In this document: piece after piece, positions 41,950 to 47,669 of the stretch
Layout of the letters: each line of letters begins with the position of its first letter
Position numbering within the stretch: the first letter of the stretch is position 1
Assembly: GCF_025821625.1 (NCBI RefSeq)
Contig: NZ_JACKSH010000181.1
Span: forward strand, 1 to 47,669
DNA: 47,669 bases
Reading direction: 5' to 3'
Source: Mycolicibacterium pyrenivorans
Lineage (GTDB): Bacteria; Actinomycetota; Actinomycetes; Mycobacteriales; Mycobacteriaceae
The notes under the pieces: generated by a model
Databases searched by the model: none
Seen by the model: only the letters and a program-made list of their open reading frames with translations
Told to the model about the DNA's origin: nothing
Made by a program: the position numbers and the translations under genes

Positions 41950-44421
41950 ATGACTACCTCGACCGCGTGGAAGACCGTCGACCGCAACCCGCTGAGCGAC
42001 GAGTCGGTGGAGCGAATCGATCGGTGGTGGCGGGCCGCGAACTACCTGTCCGTGGGTCAGATCTACCTGCTCGACAACCCGCTGCTGGGCTCCCCTCTCA
42101 CCCCCGAGGATGTGAAGCCCCGCCTGTTGGGGCACTGGGGCACCACGCCCGGCCTGAACTTCCTGTACGCGCACCTCAACCGCGCCATCGGCGAGCGGGC
42201 ACAGTCGACGGTCTACATCACCGGTCCCGGCCACGGCGGTCCCGGGCTGGTCGCCAACGCCTACCTCGACGGCACCTACAGCGAGATCTACCCCGACATC
42301 ACCCCCGACACCGAAGGGATGCGCAGGCTCTTCCGGCAGTTCTCCTTCCCGGGAGGCATCCCCTCGCACGTAGCGCCGGAGACCCCCGGCTCGATCCACG
42401 AAGGCGGTGAACTCGGCTATGCCCTCTCCCACGCCTACGGCGCGGCGTTCGACAACCCCGACCTGCTGGTCGCCGCGGTGATCGGCGACGGCGAGGCCGA
42501 AACCGGTGCACTGGCGACCAGTTGGCACTCCAACAAGTTCGCGAACCCCGCCAAGGACGGCGTGGTGCTGCCCATCCTGCACCTGAACGGTTACAAGATC
42601 GCCAATCCCACGGTGCTGGCCCGCATTCCGGCCGACGAGCTGCGCGCCCTGATGGTCGGCTACGGCCACAATCCGTACTTCTTCGAGGTGCCGGACGAGG
42701 CCGAGACGGATCATGCCGACGCACACCGTCGCTTCGCCTCACTGCTGGACGACGTGCTCGACGAGATCGCCGAGATCAAGGCGCGCGCGGCGGACGGCGA
42801 CGAGTCCAGGCCCGCCTGGCCGATGATCGTGTTCCGCACCCCCAAGGGGTGGACGGGGCCGGACCACATCGACGGCAAGAAGACGACCGGATCCTGGCGC
42901 GCCCACCAGGTGCCGCTGGCCAACGCGCGCGACACCGCCGATCACCTCCGCGTGCTCGCCGACTGGCTGGCGTCCTACCGCGCCGAGGAGTTGTTCGACG
43001 ACGACGGGAAGCTGCTCGACGACATCGCCGCGCTGGCGCCGCCCGGTCAGCTGCGGATGAGCGACAACCCGCACGCCAACGGCGGTCTGCTGCTCAAGGA
43101 TCTGCGGCTGCCCGACTTCCGCGAGTTCGGCGTGGAGGTGCCCGCGCCAGGGGCGACGGTCGCCGAGGCGACCCGCGTGCTCGGCCAGTGGCTGACCGAG
43201 GTGATCAAGCGCAACCCCGACAACTTCCGCATCTTCGGGCCCGACGAGACGGCCTCCAACCGGTTGCAGGCGGTGTTCGACACCACCGACAAGCAGTGGA
43301 ACGCCGAACTGTACGGTTCCGAGGTCGACGAACACCTCGCGCGCGCAGGCAGGGTGGTGGAGATGCTCTCCGAGCATCAGTGCCAGGGCTGGCTGGAGGG
43401 CTACCTGCTGACCGGCAGGCACGGCCTGTTCAACTGCTACGAGGCGTTCATCCACATCATCGACTCGATGTTCAACCAGCACGCCAAGTGGCTCAAGGTC
43501 ACCGACGACATCCCGTGGCGGCGGCCCATCGCGAGCCTGAATTACCTGTTGTCGAGCCATGTCTGGCGCCAGGACCACAACGGGTTCTCCCATCAGGACC
43601 CCGGGTTCATCGACCATGTCGTCAACAAGAGCGCACACGTGGTGCGCGTGTACCTGCCGCCGGACGCCAACACGCTGCTGTCGACCTATGACCACTGCCT
43701 GCGGTCGCGCCAGTACGTCAACGTCGTCGTCTCCGGCAAGCAACCCGCTCCCACCTTCCTGACCATGGACCAGGCCATCGCGCACTGCACCCGCGGGCTG
43801 GGGATCTGGGAATGGGCCGGGACCGAAGTGCTCGGTACCGATCCGGACGTGGTGATCGCCGCGGCCGGGGACGTCCCCACCCTGGAAGCGCTCGCCGCCG
43901 CCGACATCCTGCGCACCCGGCTGCCCGACCTGAAGGTCCGGTTCGTCAACGTCGTCGATCTGATGCGGCTCCAGGACTCCACAGAGCATCCGCACGGCCT
44001 GCGTGACCGCGATTTCGACATGATCTTCACCACCGACAAACCGATCATCTTCGCCTACCACGGTTACCCGTGGCTGATCCACCGGCTGACCTACCGGCGC
44101 ACCGGCCACGGCAACCTCCATGTCCGTGGATACAAGGAGGAGGGCACCACGACCACGCCCTTCGACATGGTGATGCTCAACGATCTGGACCGCTACCACC
44201 TGGTGATGGACGTCATCGACCGGGTGCCTGCCCTCGGGTCCACGTGCGCGACGCTGCGTCAGGAGATGGCCGACAAACGGATCGCCGCCCGCGAGTACAC
44301 CCGCGCCCACGGCGACGACATCCCCGAGGTCAAGGAATGGGTGTGGCCGGCGGCGAAGGAGGCGGGCCTGGACACCGACCAGATCGCCGGGACCGCCGAC
44401 ACCGGGGGCGACAACGAATAG
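41950..44421 (+). CDS. xfp: Phosphoketolase (xylulose-5-phosphate/fructose-6-phosphate)
   Basis: An 823-residue thiamine-diphosphate enzyme that splits xylulose 5-phosphate or fructose 6-phosphate with phosphate to acetyl phosphate plus an aldose phosphate. Family motifs are RAANYLSVGQIYLLDNPLL, the GHWGTTPGLNFLYAHLNR segment, YITGPGHGGPG, the ThDP site VIGDGEAETGALATSWHSNKF, and YEAFIHIIDSMFNQHAKWLK in the middle domain. The C-terminal part has FTTDKPIIFAYHGYPWLIHRL. ATG at 41950 matches the family start; another ATG 12 bases upstream is possible. Not present in M. tuberculosis at this locus. Confidence 0.95.
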   Translation: MTTSTAWKTVDRNPLSDESVERIDRWWRAANYLSVGQIYLLDNPLLGSPLTPEDVKPRLLGHWGTTPGLNFLYAHLNRAIGERAQSTVYITGPGHGGPGLVANAYLDGTYSEIYPDITPDTEGMRRLFRQFSFPGGIPSHVAPETPGSIHEGGELGYALSHAYGAAFDNPDLLVAAVIGDGEAETGALATSWHSNKFANPAKDGVVLPILHLNGYKIANPTVLARIPADELRALMVGYGHNPYFFEVPDEAETDHADAHRRFASLLDDVLDEIAEIKARAADGDESRPAWPMIVFRTPKGWTGPDHIDGKKTTGSWRAHQVPLANARDTADHLRVLADWLASYRAEELFDDDGKLLDDIAALAPPGQLRMSDNPHANGGLLLKDLRLPDFREFGVEVPAPGATVAEATRVLGQWLTEVIKRNPDNFRIFGPDETASNRLQAVFDTTDKQWNAELYGSEVDEHLARAGRVVEMLSEHQCQGWLEGYLLTGRHGLFNCYEAFIHIIDSMFNQHAKWLKVTDDIPWRRPIASLNYLLSSHVWRQDHNGFSHQDPGFIDHVVNKSAHVVRVYLPPDANTLLSTYDHCLRSRQYVNVVVSGKQPAPTFLTMDQAIAHCTRGLGIWEWAGTEVLGTDPDVVIAAAGDVPTLEALAAADILRTRLPDLKVRFVNVVDLMRLQDSTEHPHGLRDRDFDMIFTTDKPIIFAYHGYPWLIHRLTYRRTGHGNLHVRGYKEEGTTTTPFDMVMLNDLDRYHLVMDVIDRVPALGSTCATLRQEMADKRIAAREYTRAHGDDIPEVKEWVWPAAKEAGLDTDQIAGTADTGGDNE

Positions 44422-44490
44422 GCGGCTGCTCTGGCGAATGCGTCACACCTGACCTGCGGGGATACCGGGGGGCGGTAGTGTGGAGAGGTT

Positions 44491-45276
44491 ATGTCTGACG
44501 TCAGCGCGGTCGCCGCAGCCCCGGAGCCACACCCGCTGGTCGCCCAGCATCCGTTGGTCGCTCAACTGGCCGCGCTGCACCACTTCCGGATCTACGCCGA
44601 CATCGCGATCGTCGTCGTGGTGCTCGCGCTGACGAATCTTCTGGCGCACTTCACGACACCGTGGGCCAATGTCGCCGTCGTGCCCGCGGCCGCCGTCGCG
44701 CTGCTGCTGCTGGTCCGCTCGCGCGGGCTGGGCTGGACGGAGCTGGGGCTGGGCCGGGAGCACTGGCGCTCCGGCGCCGGCTACGCGATTGCCGCTGTGG
44801 CGCTGGTCGGCACGGTGATCGCGGTCGGTGCGCTGTTGCCGTGGACGCGACCGATGTTCCTCAACAACAACTACGCGACGCTGTCGGGCGCGCTGATCGC
44901 CTCGATGATCATCATCCCGCTGCAGACCGTGATCCCCGAGGAACTCGCCTTCCGGGGTGTGCTGCACGGTGCGCTGGACCGTGCGTGGGGCTGGCGCGGT
45001 GTCGCGGCCGCCGGGTCGCTGCTGTTCGGGTTGTGGCACATCGCGACATCGATGGGTCTGACGGCGAGCAACGTCGGCTTCACCAAGATCCTGGGTGGCG
45101 GCGTGTTCGGCACCGTCGTCGGCGTGGTCGGAGCAGTGCTGGCGACCGCTGCGGCGGGCTTCGTGTTCACCTGGCTGCGGCGGCGCAGCGGCAGCCTGAT
45201 CGCGCCGATCGCGCTGCACTGGTCGCTCAACGGGTTGGGCGCTCTGGCCGCCGCCATGGTGTGGCATCTGTCCTGA
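44491..45276 (+). CDS. CPBP family intramembrane metalloprotease (Rv1863c-like)
   Basis: A 261-residue membrane protein with about seven helices. The CAAX protease/bacteriocin-processing (CPBP, Abi) motifs are EE-x3-R as Glu150-Glu151 and Arg155 (IPEELAFRGVL), Phe179-x3-His183 (FGLWHIAT) and His243-x3-Asn247 (LHWSLNGLG). These form the metal-binding, peptide-cleaving site inside the membrane. Substrate unknown. GGAGAGG precedes the ATG. It is convergent with adhA, as in M. tuberculosis (Rv1862-Rv1863c). Confidence 0.9.
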   Translation: MSDVSAVAAAPEPHPLVAQHPLVAQLAALHHFRIYADIAIVVVVLALTNLLAHFTTPWANVAVVPAAAVALLLLVRSRGLGWTELGLGREHWRSGAGYAIAAVALVGTVIAVGALLPWTRPMFLNNNYATLSGALIASMIIIPLQTVIPEELAFRGVLHGALDRAWGWRGVAAAGSLLFGLWHIATSMGLTASNVGFTKILGGGVFGTVVGVVGAVLATAAAGFVFTWLRRRSGSLIAPIALHWSLNGLGALAAAMVWHLS

Positions 45277-45304
45277 GGGCGCCGCGAGCGGTACCTGAGC
45301 GTCT

Positions 45305-46333
45305 CTAGACGATCAGTACCGCGGCACCGGCGATCCGCCCGCCACTGAGATCGGCGAGGGCCTCGTCCGCTCGATCGAGGGGGTAGTGCGGGCTGGTGAC
45401 CTCGAGGTGATGGTGGTCCGCGAAGTCCAGAAACGCCTGCGCATCGGCGCGGGTGTTCGACGTCACCGAACGAACCTGACGTTCCTGGAACAGGTGTCGC
45501 TGATAGTTCAGCGTCGGGATGTCACTGAGGTGGATACCGGCGATCGCCAGGGTGCCGCCGCGGTCCAGCGCCTCGAGGGCGGGCAGCACCAATTCCCCCA
45601 CGGGTGCGAACAGGATCGCGGCGTCCAGCGGCACCGGCGGCGGTGCGTCGGCCCCCTGGGCCGATGCGGCGCCGAGCGCGAGCGCGAGTTCGCGGGCCTG
45701 CTCGCCACGGGTCATGACGTGAACTTCCGCGCCCTCGGCGATCGCCACCTGGGCGGTGAGATGCGCGCTGCCGCCGAAGCCGTAGATGCCGAGCCGGCCG
45801 CCTGCGGGAAGCTGGGCGCGCAGCAACGCGCGGTAGCCGATGATGCCCGCGCACAGCAGAGGTGCGAGTTCGGTGTCGGAGTAGCCGGTCGGGAGGTGGA
45901 GCGCGAAAGCGGCAGGCACCGTGGCGAACTCGGCATAGCCGCCGTCGGCGTCCCAGCCGGTGTAGCGGGATTCGCGGCACAGGTTCTCCTGGCCGCGCGC
46001 GCAGTACCCGCAGACCCCGCAGGTGTGGCGCAACCACGCGATCCCGACACGGTCGCCCACCGAGAACCGGGCCGCTGAGCCCGACTCCAGGTCCGCACCG
46101 ACCGAAACGACCTCGCCCACCACTTCGTGCCCCGGGATCACGTTCGGCCGGTGGACCGCCAGGTCACCCTCGGCGACATGCAGATCCGTACGGCACACCC
46201 CGCAGGCGCGCACCGCCACGAGCAGTTCGTCGGCGCCGGGTTGTGGCACCGCGACCGTGGCGTGCACGAGCGGCCGGGTGGACATCGGGCCGGGCCGGCG
46301 CACCTGCCAGGCCTGCATCGTGGGGTCGGTCAC
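45305..46333 (-). CDS. adhA: Zinc-dependent alcohol dehydrogenase AdhA
   Basis: A 342-residue medium-chain zinc alcohol dehydrogenase. Catalytic zinc ligands are Cys47 (GVCRTDLH), His69-Glu70 (PGHE) and Cys161 (LLCAGIIGYRAL). The structural zinc site is Cys105, Cys108, Cys111 and Cys119 (CGVCGYC ... LC). The Rossmann dinucleotide motif is GIYGFGGSAH (182-191). It resembles M. tuberculosis Rv1862 (adhA) in length and position. The physiological alcohol or aldehyde is not known. It ends 28 bp from the convergent CPBP gene. Confidence 0.92.
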   Translation of the reverse strand: MTDPTMQAWQVRRPGPMSTRPLVHATVAVPQPGADELLVAVRACGVCRTDLHVAEGDLAVHRPNVIPGHEVVGEVVSVGADLESGSAARFSVGDRVGIAWLRHTCGVCGYCARGQENLCRESRYTGWDADGGYAEFATVPAAFALHLPTGYSDTELAPLLCAGIIGYRALLRAQLPAGGRLGIYGFGGSAHLTAQVAIAEGAEVHVMTRGEQARELALALGAASAQGADAPPPVPLDAAILFAPVGELVLPALEALDRGGTLAIAGIHLSDIPTLNYQRHLFQERQVRSVTSNTRADAQAFLDFADHHHLEVTSPHYPLDRADEALADLSGGRIAGAAVLIV

Positions 46334-46358
46334 GACCCCACGATGCCACGATCCTCGG

Positions 46359-46667
46359 CTAGACCCTGTTCTTGCGCGTGACCAGGCCGACGATCCACAG
46401 CAGGATCACCGCCCCGAGGATCGCGGTGAACAGCGTGAACCACCAGCCACCGCCTGCGGTGTCGAGGAAGAAGCTGAGCAGGAACCCGCCCAGGAGGGCA
46501 CCGACTATGCCGATGACGATGTTCATCAGGATGCCCGAACCGCCGCCCTTGACGATCTTGCCGGCGATCCACCCGGCGATGGCGCCGATGATGATGTAGC
46601 CGATCCATCCCACGCTCGTCAGGGTCGATGAGCGTGCGAGGAACTCGGTAGCCGCAACCAACTCCAT
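46359..46667 (-). CDS. GlsB/YeaQ/YmgE family small membrane protein (Rv1861-like)
   Basis: A 102-residue membrane protein with three helices. GWIGYIIIGAIAGWIAGKIV, then the GILMNIVIGIVGALLGGFLL glycine-zipper helix and FTLFTAILGAVILLWIVGLV are the family pattern (transglycosylase-associated protein, GlsB). Relatives are linked with envelope stress. GGGAG lies 7 bases upstream of the ATG. It is located between adhA and apa as in M. tuberculosis (Rv1860-Rv1862). Confidence 0.88.
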   Translation of the reverse strand: MELVAATEFLARSSTLTSVGWIGYIIIGAIAGWIAGKIVKGGGSGILMNIVIGIVGALLGGFLLSFFLDTAGGGWWFTLFTAILGAVILLWIVGLVTRKNRV

Positions 46668-46716
46668 GAAAATCTCCCGTCTGTTGCCAGCCCGGCCCGC
46701 AGCGGTCGCTGTCGGT

Positions 46717-46742
46717 CCGTGACCCAGATATACCGGTCACGG
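46717..46742. promoter_or_regulatory. Perfect inverted repeat between apa and the GlsB-like gene
   Basis: CCGTGACC (46717-46724) and GGTCACGG (46735-46742) form a perfect 8-bp inverted repeat with a 10-bp AT-rich spacer (cagatatacc). It lies 50 bp upstream of the GlsB-like start. It could be an operator, with a spacer of one helical turn, or a terminator for apa. The AT-rich spacer favours an operator or promoter role. Confidence 0.45.
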
Positions 46743-46785
46743 GTAACGGTTCGGCGATGGGAAGGCATCGCAATCGGACACGATT

Positions 46786-46802
46786 ACCACCGAGATGGTG
46801 GT
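46786..46802. terminator. Short hairpin just after apa
   Basis: ACCACC (46786-46791) and GGTGGT (46797-46802) form a 6-bp stem with a 5-nt loop, starting 10 bases after the apa stop codon on the minus strand. It is a possible terminator or attenuator for apa. The stem is short. Confidence 0.4.
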
Positions 46803-46812
46803 TGCAGGCGCG

Positions 46813-47669
46813 CTAAGCGGGCGGCAGCATCCCGGGGGCCGTGTTCGGGTCGACCGGGACCGGCACCCCGACCGCGGGCCGCGGCGGCGCTGCGTTCGGA
46901 TCCGGTGGCGGCGCGTTGGGGTCCGGCGGGGGCGGCGGCGCGTTCGGGTCCGCCGGAGGTGGCGGCGGCGGAGGCGTCCACGGCCGGATCGAGTTGGCCA
47001 GGGTCACCGCTTCGCCCTGCGGGATCGGGTTGGCGGCGGTGCCGAGCCACACGACGAACCAGCGCTCGGGTGTCCGTTGCCCGCGGGGCGTCCCCGCGGT
47101 GGTCGGCGCACCGACGACACCGGCCCAGATCTGGCCGTTGGGCTTGGTGGTGTCGGTGAACTTCACCTCGTAGTAGGAGGCCACACCGGTCATGCCGGCG
47201 GCGTCGAGCGGCACCGTCTGCTGATTGACGCGGGTTCCCGGGAAGGGCATGAAGAACTCGCCCATGTCCGAGGCCAGCCGCTGGGCGGCCTTGGTGTTGT
47301 CGGTCTCGGCGCCGGCGAAGAGCTTCAGGTCGAGCCTGCCGAGCAGCACGCTGGTGTCGTTCGGCGGCTGCGCGTCCGGCGGCGAACCTTCCGGGGGCAG
47401 CTTGGTCAGCAGCGCCTGGCCGTAGGACAGCTGCTGCGCCTCGGCGACCTTCCAGCCCGCGGGCACCACGTAGCTGAAGCCACCCGCGGAGTTGTCGACG
47501 CGGCCCGGCTCGGGGGCGGGCGCGTCGGGATCGACGGGCGGTGCGTTGGGGTCGGCGGGGGGCGGCGGCGCGTTGGGATCGAGTGGCGGCGCCGGCGGTG
47601 GCGGCGGTGGCGGCGGCGCGTTCGGATCCACCGGCGGCGGGACCGGGGCGTTGGGATCGGCGGGGGGCG
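46813..47669 (-). CDS. apa: Apa, alanine- and proline-rich secreted antigen / fibronectin attachment protein (5' end outside window)
   Basis: The C-terminal ~285 residues of Apa (Rv1860, modD, FAP). The window edge cuts off the signal peptide and start. A Pro-rich, DPNAPPPP-repeat N-terminal part leads into the conserved fibronectin-attachment domain: DNSAGGFSYVVPAGWKV, then VLLGRLDLKLFAGAETDNTKAA, SDMGEFFMPFPGTRVNQQTV, ASYYEVKFTDTTKPNGQIW and RWFVVWLGTAANPI, and a second Pro-rich tail (PPPPDPNAPPPDPNAAP). The tail is where mannosylation occurs in M. tuberculosis. The internal Met at 47631 is not the start, since the frame stays open to the edge. Secreted and cell-surface located. Confidence 0.93.
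   Translation of the reverse strand, partial: PPADPNAPVPPPVDPNAPPPPPPPPAPPLDPNAPPPPADPNAPPVDPDAPAPEPGRVDNSAGGFSYVVPAGWKVAEAQQLSYGQALLTKLPPEGSPPDAQPPNDTSVLLGRLDLKLFAGAETDNTKAAQRLASDMGEFFMPFPGTRVNQQTVPLDAAGMTGVASYYEVKFTDTTKPNGQIWAGVVGAPTTAGTPRGQRTPERWFVVWLGTAANPIPQGEAVTLANSIRPWTPPPPPPPADPNAPPPPPDPNAPPPDPNAAPPRPAVGVPVPVDPNTAPGMLPPA

Noticed and set aside
47629..47631. Met codon that could start a shorter apa product
   Set aside because: It lies inside the Pro-rich repeat, the frame is open to the window edge, and Apa needs an upstream signal peptide.

Overview
This window is high-GC (roughly two-thirds G+C by eye), densely coded, and clearly from a mycobacterium, most likely a fast-growing Mycolicibacterium. 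The evidence is an antigen 85 mycolyltransferase, an Apa (Rv1860-type) Ala/Pro-rich antigen, BfrA, GlnA3, a mycobacterial mannosyltransferase, and a gene order that matches, in reverse, M. tuberculosis Rv1860 to Rv1879 as I remember it. Reading right to left, the conserved anchors are apa (Rv1860), a GlsB-like membrane protein (Rv1861), adhA (Rv1862), a CPBP protease (Rv1863c), a fused CoA-transferase (Rv1866), a thiolase-like protein (Rv1867), a DUF1810 protein (Rv1873), bfrA (Rv1876), a DHA2 transporter (Rv1877), glnA3 (Rv1878) and a FluG-type amidohydrolase (Rv1879). Extra genes that I do not recall in the M. tuberculosis interval, including lon, phosphoketolase and a biuret-type operon, are inserted between these anchors.

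Layout. 1-3.3 kb: a 59-bp tandem duplication, a membrane-anchored coiled-coil protein, a secreted protein, an MgtA-like mannosyltransferase and a lipoprotein dienelactone hydrolase. 3.3-5.7 kb: a D-aminoacylase-like amidohydrolase coupled to a SnoaL-like protein, behind a palindrome and a direct repeat. 5.7-11.4 kb: the minus-strand glnA3/FluG-type pair, an AhpD-like protein, a DHA2 efflux protein with a C-terminal winged-helix-like tail, and bfrA. 11.4-12.5 kb: a divergent plus-strand pair (tandem-barrel protein, bfd) with an IdeR-like iron box. 12.5-16.4 kb: an enoyl-CoA isomerase-like protein with an EthD-domain protein, a FUSC exporter, and a thioesterase relative that has apparently lost its hotdog core.

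16.4-19.3 kb: a TetR regulator with two near-identical operators, a FAD monooxygenase with a 3' frameshift, and a decayed DUF222/HNH gene containing a 65-bp tandem duplication. 19.3-23.8 kb: a nitrogen-scavenging operon of GntR regulator, allophanate hydrolase (amidase domain only), biuret-hydrolase-like cysteine hydrolase and NCS2-type permease. 23.9-27.2 kb: a TetR regulator, an ABC-2-like membrane protein and a TPR protein. 27.3-32.2 kb: a deaminase stub, a GH13 hydrolase, a DUF1810 protein, an antigen 85 gene with a strong terminator, and a GNAT-AAA+ protein with an in-frame SDR remnant upstream. 32.2-38 kb: lon behind a HAIR-like element, TfoX-N, HhH-GPD, DUF72, a lipoprotein and mdh. 38-47.7 kb: thiolase-like, CoA-transferase, phosphoketolase, CPBP protease, adhA, GlsB-like and apa (cut by the right edge).

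I saw no tRNA, rRNA, CRISPR array, intact insertion sequence or prophage. The most interesting leads are the iron-box-controlled tandem-barrel gene beside bfd and bfrA, the biuret/allophanate operon, the DHA2 transporter with a DNA-binding-like tail, and several genes caught in the act of decay or remodelling.
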